From JBDGPU01 sp042219525 (GTDB lineage Archaea; Halobacteriota; Halobacteria; Halobacteriales; Haloferacaceae), in the NCBI GenBank assembly GCA_042219525.1, contig JBDGPU010000049.1, positions 1 through 35,327 of the forward strand: a stretch of DNA of 35,327 nucleotides, read 5' to 3'. How positions within the stretch are numbered: the stretch's first letter is position 1; every line of letters begins with the position of its first letter. The translations under genes were made by a program, and so were the position numbers. Positions 16,503 to 23,531 of the stretch are shown here, one piece after another. The notes below the pieces were generated by a model, which saw only the letters and a list, made by a program, of their open reading frames with translations, was not told where the DNA came from and made no database searches.

Positions 16503-17170
16503 GCCCGCAACACGCTGGCTCGCTGAGAGGCCGCGCACAGGCGAACCTGCTCGTCGTCGCCGTCGCGCTGGTCGTACTTACCGCGGTCACCGGGACGGCA
16601 GTCGCGATGGCCGAAGGGGCACTCGTGACCGCCGAACGCGACAGCGCCGAGCGAGCGACCACCGTCGCCGTCGCCGAGCGCCTGGTCGCCGCCAGCAGCC
16701 CCGTCACTCGTCGGGCGAACGTCCTCGACCGCGAGGCGGCAATGGCCCTCACGGCGGACGATCTGGAGCGCCTCGTTCCGGAACTCGCCGGGCGCGCGGT
16801 TAGCGTTCGAATTGGCGGGGAGACGGTCGTCGACCGCGGGGACCCGACGGGCGGCACGACGATCCGCCGACTGGCGTTGCTCGCGACGGACGACACCTGG
16901 TCCGGAACGCTGACCGCGGGCGGGGAAGCGCTCACCGTCCCGCGCCGAACAGACCGGATCACGGTCACGCCGAGCGGCGACGTCGAAACCGTCCGAGTGG
17001 ACGGCCGCGTCGTCCTCCACGACCCTGACGGCCTCGACGGCGAAGCGACGGTGAACGTCTCCCGGTACGACACGCTGGCGGTGACTGCCGTCGGCGACGG
17101 TAACGTCACCGTGGAAGCGACGCCGGAAACGACCGAGAAAGCGCTCATCGTGGTGACTGTCGATGACTAG
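16499..17170 (+). CDS. Pilin-like protein, DUF7263-like
   Basis: This protein has 223 residues, with a 4-nt ATGA overlap with the preceding gene. The short basic N-terminus ends in R12-A13-Q14, followed by the hydrophobic segment ANLLVVAVALVVLTAVTG. The external part is largely beta structure with acidic loops and ends in KALIVVTVDD. From memory this corresponds to DUF7263. The shared R-A-Q junction and coupling to its neighbours point to processing by the same prepilin peptidase, which is not encoded in this window. Confidence 0.83.
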   Translation: MSPQHAGSLRGRAQANLLVVAVALVVLTAVTGTAVAMAEGALVTAERDSAERATTVAVAERLVAASSPVTRRANVLDREAAMALTADDLERLVPELAGRAVSVRIGGETVVDRGDPTGGTTIRRLALLATDDTWSGTLTAGGEALTVPRRTDRITVTPSGDVETVRVDGRVVLHDPDGLDGEATVNVSRYDTLAVTAVGDGNVTVEATPETTEKALIVVTVDD

Positions 17171-17651
17171 CCGCCCAAGCCACCGCTTTCGCCCCGCCGA
17201 CGAATCGAGGGCACAATCGGGGCCGGCGTCGGAATCGCTGTCGGAATCGGAGCGCGCCCAACTCTCGCTCGCGGCCGTCGAGGCTGGCATCGGCGTCCTG
17301 TTCATCCTGACTGTCGCCGCCGTGTTCGGCCTCGGGCTTCCGGCGACGGGAGCGACGGAGGCCCAGCTCGACGCGTACGCCGAGGATACGGCCACGGTGC
17401 TCGCGAACGAGCCGCCGCGGCACGCGGGCGAGACGCGGCTCGCCGAGGTCGCTCGCTCGCCGGCGGCGCTCGAGCGGGAGCGCGAGGGACTCGACAGGCG
17501 AGTCGATCGGATTCTCCCGGAGAACCTGCTCTATCGCATCGAGACGCCACACGGGAGCGTCGGGTTCGAGCAGCCCGCCGGCGTCGCCGTCGGCCGGGCG
17601 GAGGTACCGACGCGAAACGGAACGGTCGCGATTACGGTGTGGTACGCATGA
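17163..17651 (+). CDS. Pilin-like protein, DUF7262-like
   Basis: This protein has 162 residues and overlaps the previous gene by 8 nt. It has a longer soluble N-terminus (30 residues, Ser/Arg-rich) than its siblings. R31-A32-Q33 follows, then the hydrophobic segment SLAAVEAGIGVLFILTVAAV. The outer domain includes an arginine-rich helix (residues about 92-122) and a beta tail VAITVWYA. From memory it corresponds to DUF7262. The long leader before the junction is unusual for a prepilin but is tolerated by archaeal prepilin peptidases. Confidence 0.8.
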   Translation: MTSRPSHRFRPADESRAQSGPASESLSESERAQLSLAAVEAGIGVLFILTVAAVFGLGLPATGATEAQLDAYAEDTATVLANEPPRHAGETRLAEVARSPAALEREREGLDRRVDRILPENLLYRIETPHGSVGFEQPAGVAVGRAEVPTRNGTVAITVWYA

Positions 17652-18205
17652 CCGGGACAGAACCCGGAGCCGGAACGCGGGAACGAGGTCGCGACCGGGC
17701 ACAGCTCGTCGTCCTCGCGGCCGCCGCCATCGCGCTCGCCATCTTCCCCCTCGCGCTGGCGTATCTCCAGCTCGGCTACGCCGGCGACGTCGCTGCCGAA
17801 CCGACCGAGGACGCGCCGAGCGCCGAGCTGGAACGCGCACTCGACCGCGCGGCCCACGCCGCGACCGACGACGTCGCCGGCGAGTACGCGTGGGAAGACC
17901 GGAAGGAAGCCGTCGCTGCGTACAAGGAAGGACTCGGAAACGACCTGACCGACCTCGAAACGGCGCGGCTGTCCGGCGGCGTTGCCGCGGAGATCGAGTA
18001 CCAGCAGGCAGTTGCGAGAACGGTTGCCGAGAACTCGTGTCCGAGCGGTCCCGCCCGCAAGTTCGGTCCCTGCGAGGCGATCGACGGCGTCGTCGTGCAG
18101 GAGCGGGCCGGCGAGACGGTGGTTCTCGCCGTCGCGTTCGACGTTCGCCTCACCCGGCCGGACGGCGTGACCGAACTCACGCTGGTCATCGACCTGGATG
18201 GGTGA
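17648..18205 (+). CDS. Pilin-like protein, DUF7261-like; last gene of the pilus operon
   Basis: This protein has 185 residues and starts at ATG 17648 within the previous stop (ATGA); an ATG three codons earlier is less likely because of this coupling. The N-terminus has R17-A18-Q19, then the hydrophobic segment LVVLAAAAIALAIFPLALAY. The outer domain is acidic and contains two cysteines 11 residues apart (CPSGPARKFGPC), which could form a disulfide outside the cell. From memory it corresponds to DUF7261. The next gene is convergent, so the operon ends here. Confidence 0.83.
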   Translation: MTGTEPGAGTRERGRDRAQLVVLAAAAIALAIFPLALAYLQLGYAGDVAAEPTEDAPSAELERALDRAAHAATDDVAGEYAWEDRKEAVAAYKEGLGNDLTDLETARLSGGVAAEIEYQQAVARTVAENSCPSGPARKFGPCEAIDGVVVQERAGETVVLAVAFDVRLTRPDGVTELTLVIDLDG

Positions 18206-18223
18206 GTTGCGTCCCCGCAGCGA

Positions 18224-18685
18224 TCACCCGTCGTCCAGGTCCTCGCGAACGAAGGTAACGGGGCACGGCGCGTTCATCAACACGCTGTGGGCGGTGCTTC
18301 CGAAGACGGCCTTGCCGGTGGAGGACCGCTTTCGGCCGCCGATGAACACCATGTCCGCGTCCGCTTGCTCGGCCACGCGCACGATCCCCTCCTGTGGAGA
18401 TTCGACCGCACTCCTGACCTCGTTGTCGACGCCGAGGGCGTCCAGCTCGTCGGTGATCGCGTCCACGCTCTCGAGTCGGCCGACGACCACCTCCGGATCC
18501 GGGGTTCCTTCAGCGTCGATCCCGATCTCCTCGGCCCCGCGTTTCAGCGCGCGTTCGGAGAACGCGTGATAGAGCACGACCGTCGCTCGGCACGGCTCGA
18601 CGACGTCGAGGAGGGTTTCAGCCAACTGCTCGATCCGCGATTCTTCCGTCGGGCCGATGGCGACGACGACAGTCTCCAGACTCAT
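18224..18685 (-). CDS. Universal stress protein (UspA family)
   Basis: This 153-residue cytoplasmic protein has a Rossmann-like alpha/beta fold. It begins METVVVAIG-style (SLETVVVAIGPTEES) and ends with the Usp signature FIGGRKRSSTGKAVFGS (114-130) followed by MNAPCPVTFV. The glycine pattern G116-G117 ... G129-S130 fits the nucleotide-binding loop, though the first part is more basic than the classic form, so ATP binding is likely but not certain. The start ATG 18685 is supported by a weak TATA-like TCATTTAG centred 26 nt upstream. The gene is convergent with the pilus operon, with only 18 bp between stop codons. Confidence 0.9.
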   Translation of the reverse strand: MSLETVVVAIGPTEESRIEQLAETLLDVVEPCRATVVLYHAFSERALKRGAEEIGIDAEGTPDPEVVVGRLESVDAITDELDALGVDNEVRSAVESPQEGIVRVAEQADADMVFIGGRKRSSTGKAVFGSTAHSVLMNAPCPVTFVREDLDDG

Positions 18686-19113
18686 TAGCGACAGTCCACA
18701 CCGAACCGCTAAATGAGCGACGGCGACGGCAGCGATGGCGGCGGCAGCGACGGCAGCGATGGCGGCGGCAGCGACGGCGACGGCACGACGGCGACGGCAA
18801 CGACGGGAGCAACGACCTCGGGGCGCTCCAGTCACCGGATCCGTCGATGCCAACAGGGCATGCGTCGCGGTAGAACAGCCTGCACGCGTTCGCACACGTC
18901 GGGGCGATAAGGAGGCCTGCCCCTGTCAGCTCCCGGCCCGGGAAAGGGTGAAAACCGAACCGGTCGAACGCGGTTGTAGCACCGGCGTGTGGCTGCAGGC
19001 CCTTGTTCTTCGCCACAGTGGGCCAGTGCGTGGGGCTCCGGCCTGTACGTAAGTATAACAGCTTCGAGTAATTAGTTATTGTGACCCGACAGAAAGAACG
19101 TGACTGGATCCGG
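18686..19113. other. Intergenic with GGCAGCGA-type simple repeats
   Basis: From about 18713 to 18800 the plus strand is an imperfect repeat of GACGGC, AGCGAT and GGCGGC triplet blocks, including a duplicated GGCAGCGATGGCGGC unit. It can be read as SDG/GGS repeats from an ATG at 18713, but the frame turns arginine-rich after about 40 codons and does not look like a haloarchaeal protein. From 18925 to 19085 I see no gene or clear structure; an AT-rich stretch at about 19050-19080 may be a transcription end for the minus-strand dehydratase gene. Confidence 0.5.
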
Positions 19114-19470
19114 TTACGACTCGTCCGGCGCGTACTCGTCGTAGATCCGATCCATCCGGGCGGCCATGATGAAGTCGGTTTCACGGAGGCCGTCGATCTT
19201 GTGGGTCCACATCTCGACGACGACCTCGCCCCACGACAGGTGCAGATCGGGGTGGTGCCATTCCTCCTCTGCGAGCTCACCCACTTCGTAGGTGAACTCT
19301 AACGCATCGCGGAAGTCCTCGAACTCGTAGGTCCCTTCGAGGTGATGCTCCTCGACCACGTCCCAGACGTCGGTGTCGATTCCGGCCAGTAAGTCCTCGA
19401 GGGGCTCGCCGGTGAGCGGGTCGTCGTCGCTCGTACAGGCCGTACATTCTCGGTCGGCAAGTTCGGGCAT
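19114..19470 (-). CDS. Pterin-4a-carbinolamine dehydratase
   Basis: This 118-residue protein catalyses dehydration of 4a-hydroxytetrahydropterin (EC 4.2.1.96), the recycling step for pterin cofactors after aromatic amino acid hydroxylation. The family core is clear: EEEWHHPDLHLSWGEV (about 68-83, with His72-His73-Pro74) and MWTHKIDGL (87-95). The first 30 residues hold CTAC, a short acidic leader seen in haloarchaeal members. No aromatic amino acid hydroxylase gene is in the window, so a role in another pterin pathway is possible. A TATA-like box (19493-19499) 26 nt before ATG 19470 fixes the start. Confidence 0.93.
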   Translation of the reverse strand: MPELADRECTACTSDDDPLTGEPLEDLLAGIDTDVWDVVEEHHLEGTYEFEDFRDALEFTYEVGELAEEEWHHPDLHLSWGEVVVEMWTHKIDGLRETDFIMAARMDRIYDEYAPDES

Positions 19471-19492
19471 AGTTGGACGATAGTGCCGCGGC

Positions 19493-19499
19493 GATAAAA
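19493..19499 (-). promoter_or_regulatory. TATA-like box of the dehydratase gene
   Basis: TTTTATC on the minus strand is centred 26 nt before ATG 19470, consistent with a leaderless transcript. Confidence 0.65.
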
Positions 19500-19936
19500 C
19501 GACTTGGTGGGGCTGGCACGTCGACGGACCGTCGGTGCACGCCGGTGACTGTGCAGACGGTTATGTCAAAAGGAAGTTGCTGATAGGGCTATTCCCTGCT
19601 CTATTAGCCAGATAAACCCACTCAAGGCGGATTTTCAGACACCACTCCTGACATGTCGCATACTACTCACAAAGTTAATACGGGAGACACGCGTGTTCGA
19701 AACGTAAGTATCCAAAAAGCAGGGACGGAAAGGTTGGTGGAACATCCTCTCCTTCCCTCTCCGGCGACATAAGCTTTACTCCCAGAGCGACTGCTGTAGC
19801 GGGAGTCTCGCCGCCGGAGCGGTGGTCCGCGACCGGCTCCGCGGAACCAAGAGCCATGTATATCAACCCGCATCCGCACCGGCCACGATCGAGGGGGGAC
19901 GATGAGCACCGCTGGGATCAGCGAGTCCAGCCGTCC
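19500..19936. other. Intergenic, promoter and hairpin sequences only
   Basis: No convincing gene. A 63-codon minus-strand frame (19675-19866) has no family features and ordinary background composition. A GC-rich hairpin (CGGAGC...GCTCCG with an inner GGTC...GACC) lies at about 19816-19845. TGTATATCAA at 19857-19866 is a TATA-like element that would start a plus-strand transcript near 19888, about 60 nt before the downstream GTG start. Confidence 0.45.
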
Positions 19937-19942
19937 GGAGGA
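19937..19942 (+). promoter_or_regulatory. Shine-Dalgarno site deciding a GTG start
   Basis: GGAGGA lies 8-9 nt before GTG 19951. Upstream of this GTG the frame has no other usable start before an in-frame stop at 19903-19905, so the GTG is the start. This is one of the few leadered genes in the window. Confidence 0.7.
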
Positions 19943-19950
19943 CACGCGTC

Positions 19951-20436
19951 GTGACGCCGATAGACGATACTCCGACGATCGACGCGTCGGACGAGCTGTC
20001 GCTGTTCGACACGCAAGCGGACGAGGAACTGCTTCCCGTCTGGTTCGTCGGCGTGCCAGCACTCCTGGCGTTCGGGCGCGCGGCGCTGCTCCTCGCTGGC
20101 GTCGCTGGTGGGATAACCGTCGCGTACGACGCCCTCCTGATCGGGATCGCGGCGCTGGCGACGGACCGCCTCTTTACCGAAGCGTCCCGCCTCCACGACA
20201 GCGACGTGGACTGGGCACCGAACCCCTGGTGGTACGTCGTCGGCGGCGCGTTGGGCGTCACCGCGCTCGTCGTCGGCGCCTTCGACGACCCGAGCGTCGT
20301 GCTCGCTCGGCCGACGGCGCTGGTCGGTGTCTTTGTCGTCGCGCTCGTCTGCGCATCGACGGTCGCTGGACCGGCGTTCCTGCTCCAGCGGCGTCGCCAT
20401 CGAGCGAAAGCGAAGTCGGGCGCCGAGCCGAACTGA
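19951..20436 (+). CDS. Four-span membrane protein, unknown
   Basis: This protein has 161 residues and starts at GTG 19951, preceded by a good Shine-Dalgarno sequence. The acidic N-terminus (about 30 residues) is followed by four hydrophobic segments at roughly 33-52, 55-75, 97-114 and 121-144. The tail is short and strongly basic (RRRHRAKAKSG), which by the positive-inside rule would be cytoplasmic, putting the N-terminus inside too. No motif identifies a function. The helicase gene begins 137 bp downstream with its own TATA-like box, so an operon is unlikely. Confidence 0.75.
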   Translation: MTPIDDTPTIDASDELSLFDTQADEELLPVWFVGVPALLAFGRAALLLAGVAGGITVAYDALLIGIAALATDRLFTEASRLHDSDVDWAPNPWWYVVGGALGVTALVVGAFDDPSVVLARPTALVGVFVVALVCASTVAGPAFLLQRRRHRAKAKSGAEPN

Positions 20437-20533
20437 GATCCCGAACCGACACGAACGCGACCGTCATTTGCCAGACCAGTACCGGTATGGATAGATGATC
20501 GGAGACGTTCGGCCGGTGTCGTGTCTGGATGGT

Positions 20534-20541
20534 GATAAAAC
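20534..20541 (+). promoter_or_regulatory. TATA-like box of the helicase gene
   Basis: GATAAAAC predicts transcription from about 20563, giving an 11-nt leader that contains a GGGTGG-like ribosome-binding sequence before ATG 20574. Confidence 0.5.
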
Positions 20542-20573
20542 ACTCAAATACCTCTCCGAGAAACGGGTGGGGC

Positions 20574-22925
20574 ATGAGCGAGGCATTCGACCGGATCCAA
20601 CGGGCCTTCGGGCAGTTGCCACAGCGGCCCGCCGTCTTCGATTGTGCGGTACGGCAGGCCGCCGGGCGGTGGTGGCTGGCCGACCCCGTCGACGTGCGGG
20701 ACGTGATTTCCTCACTGGTCGACCACGGCGGGTTCGCCGAGACGCCGTCGCGGGTTCGTGTGCCGCTTCACGAACCGGATTCGGCGGAGCTTACCGGAGA
20801 ATACCTGCTGTATCTCGACGACGAGTCGACGCCGGCCGTGCTGTTCTATGACTATTCTATCGAGGAGTTTCGGCGGTTGGCGCTCGAGGAGTTCCGGCAT
20901 TCGTATCCAGCCAGGCGGATCCGGTTCTGGTCGGCCGGCACCAACCCGGAGGGCGTCCCGACGTATCTCGACGAGGGCGACGCCGAAGGCTCGGCGACCG
21001 CGTCGGCTACCAGCTCGGCGGGCAACCTGCTCGATGCTGTCGGGGTCGCCTCGGGAGGCGGGTCTGCAACAAGCGTCGGAGGAGGGGGTGACGGGGGCGA
21101 GCAGTTCGCCGAACTCCGCGAGTTCGTCGAGCGCGAACGCGAAGCGGAGCGACAGGCGACGCGTGACGCCTACGAGTCGATGCGGCGCCGCGCCTTCTTC
21201 GCGAACAACGACGGCGTGCAGGGACTGGTCGCCGGCGGCCGGCGGACGGACGATTACGGCCAGCAGGTCGTTACGCTCCGAGTTCCCGCGGAGGGGGACG
21301 GCAGCGGGGGAGATGAGGACGAGGGAAACGACGCGGAGAGCGACGACGGCAACTCGGACTCGTTCGTGGCTGCGCCCGATCCGTCGGCAGAGCTCTACTC
21401 GGGGATGGAGGTACTCGTGGACCGGGTCGACGACGGGACGGGGTTCCCGGTCGAGGCGGAGCTGTTCTCGGTCGATAGCGACGGCCTGGAGTTGGGGGTC
21501 TACTGGGACACCTCCGACGACAAGGCCGCTGCCGAGCGCGCGTTCAAGGCGGATTCTGACGGCGAGTTCGCGGTCTGTGCGCTCGTCAACCCCGTCCCGT
21601 TCGACCGCCAGCTGGACGCCATCGACGCCGTCGAGTCCGACGAGCGGAAGCGCGCGATCGTCACGGGTGAGCGAGCGCTGTCGGTCGAGGAGAAGAGCTA
21701 CACCCACCTCGGGAGTGACCTCAACGCGTCGCAGGCGACGGCCGCGCGGCGCGCGCTCCGCGCGAACGACGTGTTCTGCATCCACGGGCCACCGGGGACC
21801 GGGAAGACGCGGACGCTGACGGCGATCATCCGGGCCGCCGTCGACGAGGGACTCCGCGTCCTCGCCGCCGCGCACTCGAATCAGGCGGTGGACACGCTGC
21901 TCGTCGGCAGTAGTACGGAAGCCCGCGCGGATCCGCGGTCGATCCACGCCGACGCCGTCGACGGTGACATCCGTATCGCGCGGGCGGGCAACAATTCCAC
22001 GAACGGCGTCGTCTCCGAGAACTACGTCGACGGCGACGTGTGGCAGGCGGACGTCGTCGGCGCCACGATGAGCGCCGCGAGCGAGCTCACCGACGGCATG
22101 TTCGACGTCGCCGTGATCGACGAGGCGACGCAGGCGACGATTCCGTCGACGCTGATCCCCGTTTCGAAGGCCGAGCGGTCCATCCTCGCTGGCGACCACC
22201 GCCAGCTCCCGCCGTATCACTCCGGGGACGGCCAGCACGTAGAGCAGCTGGAGTTCTCGCTGTTCGAGCGGCTGCTCGAGACCTACGGCCAGGCCGAGGT
22301 GAGCACGACGCTGACGACGCAGTATCGAATGCACGAGGCCATCGCCGCCTTCCCGAACGAGACGTTCTACGACGGCGTGTTGACCCACGGCCAGCGCAAT
22401 CGGCAATGGACCATCGGGGCGCTCGACCCGCTCGTCGCCGTCGACGTCGACGGCGAGGAATCGCAAACGCCGATGTACTCGTACATAAACGGGGCTGAGG
22501 CGCGGACCGTCGCGAACGAGGTTCAGCAATTGCTCGAACACGGCGTCATGGCGACTGACATCGGTGTCATCACGCCCTACAACGGCCAAATCGGGAAGAT
22601 CCGGTCGGTCTTACAGTCGGAACTGGGAGAATCGGTGTCGGGCGACGTGAAGGTCGACACCATCGACTCGTTCCAGGGCGGCCAGCGCGACGCCATCGTC
22701 GTCTCGTTCGTCCGGAGCAATCCTGACGGGGACATCGGCTTCCTCGGGTTGCCGACCGAGGGCCCGCGGCGACTCAACGTCGCGCTCACGAGGGCGAAGA
22801 AACGGCTCGTCCTGGTCGGCGACTGGGACACGCTGACCGCCGGCGGGGACGACCCGGACTCGCCAGCGCGCTACTATCGAGACCTTCACGAACACCTCCA
22901 GCGCAACGACTGTTTCCAGGAGTGA
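20574..22925 (+). CDS. SF1 (DNA2/NAM7/UPF1-like) helicase
   Basis: This protein has 783 residues when started at ATG 20574. Motif I is GPPGTGKT (405-412, Lys411), with a Q-motif-like SQATAARRAL just before it. Motif II is VIDEATQ, motif III is GDHRQLPP, and TTQYRMHEAI is motif IV-like. DSFQGGQRDAIVVSFVRS is motif V and LNVALTRAKKRLVLVGD is motif VI. The full set identifies an ATP-dependent nucleic acid helicase of the UPF1/DNA2 group. The N-terminal about 380 residues are a haloarchaeal extension with a glycine-rich stretch (about 155-180) and an acidic linker (about 240-265). No nuclease motif is obvious. Target (DNA or RNA) is unknown. An ATG at 20529 is rejected because a TATA-like GATAAAAC (20534-20541) lies downstream of it. 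Confidence 0.93.
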   Translation: MSEAFDRIQRAFGQLPQRPAVFDCAVRQAAGRWWLADPVDVRDVISSLVDHGGFAETPSRVRVPLHEPDSAELTGEYLLYLDDESTPAVLFYDYSIEEFRRLALEEFRHSYPARRIRFWSAGTNPEGVPTYLDEGDAEGSATASATSSAGNLLDAVGVASGGGSATSVGGGGDGGEQFAELREFVEREREAERQATRDAYESMRRRAFFANNDGVQGLVAGGRRTDDYGQQVVTLRVPAEGDGSGGDEDEGNDAESDDGNSDSFVAAPDPSAELYSGMEVLVDRVDDGTGFPVEAELFSVDSDGLELGVYWDTSDDKAAAERAFKADSDGEFAVCALVNPVPFDRQLDAIDAVESDERKRAIVTGERALSVEEKSYTHLGSDLNASQATAARRALRANDVFCIHGPPGTGKTRTLTAIIRAAVDEGLRVLAAAHSNQAVDTLLVGSSTEARADPRSIHADAVDGDIRIARAGNNSTNGVVSENYVDGDVWQADVVGATMSAASELTDGMFDVAVIDEATQATIPSTLIPVSKAERSILAGDHRQLPPYHSGDGQHVEQLEFSLFERLLETYGQAEVSTTLTTQYRMHEAIAAFPNETFYDGVLTHGQRNRQWTIGALDPLVAVDVDGEESQTPMYSYINGAEARTVANEVQQLLEHGVMATDIGVITPYNGQIGKIRSVLQSELGESVSGDVKVDTIDSFQGGQRDAIVVSFVRSNPDGDIGFLGLPTEGPRRLNVALTRAKKRLVLVGDWDTLTAGGDDPDSPARYYRDLHEHLQRNDCFQE

Positions 22926-22999
22926 ATCGGGTTGGCATCCGCGATCGGAGTGTGGAAAGGGTGAGATACGGGTTCAGCGCCTGATGGTGTCGGACCGCC

Positions 23000-23431
23000 C
23001 TACAGACTCCGCTGGTTCGGCGTGAACTCCCGCCAGTGCTGGATCCCCCAGTAGCCGATCCCCGTGCCGAGCAGCCCGGCGGCCAGGAAGTAGAGCACGT
23101 ACTGGGTGACGAACACCTCCTCCGGGTACCGGACGGTGTAGACCAGGCCCTCGAACATCAACGTGATCACGACGAAGGCGATGACCCCGCTTATCGTCGC
23201 CGTCCCGATGATGACTTTCCCGGCCGCATCGTGCCGTTCCAGCAGAACGACCGTCGCAACGAACAGCACCGCGGCGGCGACGAGATACCAGGGAACACGA
23301 TTCCAGATGCCCGCGGTCGCGCTCTCGATGAACGAGAGCACGCCGATGAAACTGGCCGTCAACACGAGCGTCGACGCCGTGGCTAGCCCGGAGGTGCGCG
23401 CCAAATATCGACGACGCGGATCCTCTATCAT
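23000..23431 (-). CDS. Four-span membrane protein, unknown
   Basis: This protein has 143 residues. A basic N-terminus (MIEDPRRRYLART) precedes hydrophobic segments at about 15-37, 47-65, 72-95 and 109-130, ending in a short polar tail (HWREFTPNQRSL). The arrangement suggests both ends are cytoplasmic. I do not recognise the family. A strong TATA-like box (23454-23461) is centred 26-27 nt before ATG 23431, predicting a leaderless monocistronic transcript. The gene is convergent with the helicase gene. Confidence 0.8.
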   Translation of the reverse strand: MIEDPRRRYLARTSGLATASTLVLTASFIGVLSFIESATAGIWNRVPWYLVAAAVLFVATVVLLERHDAAGKVIIGTATISGVIAFVVITLMFEGLVYTVRYPEEVFVTQYVLYFLAAGLLGTGIGYWGIQHWREFTPNQRSL

Positions 23432-23453
23432 GCCTATATCATTACCGACCCAC

Positions 23454-23461
23454 TATTTATA
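23454..23461 (-). promoter_or_regulatory. TATA-like box of the four-span protein gene
   Basis: TATAAATA on the minus strand is centred 26-27 nt before ATG 23431. It is among the best TATA matches in the window. Confidence 0.7.
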
Positions 23462-23531
23462 TTCAGCGCGGACTACCGGCGATCGATCCCGAAATCGGCT
23501 CCGCCCCCGCCCTCGACTGACGCCGCCTGGA

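Noticed and set aside
18713..18910. 65-residue Gly/Ser/Asp-rich protein
   Set aside because: The second half becomes arginine-rich with no family features; more likely simple repeat plus background.
19685..19700. tRNA-like GTTCGAAA
   Set aside because: No surrounding cloverleaf stems or acceptor end; no tRNA was found in the window.
19675..19866. 63-residue minus-strand protein
   Set aside because: No motif, ordinary background composition and no ribosome-binding or well-placed TATA element.
20712..22589. Long open frame antisense to the helicase
   Set aside because: Also a GC-driven shadow; all helicase motifs are on the plus strand.
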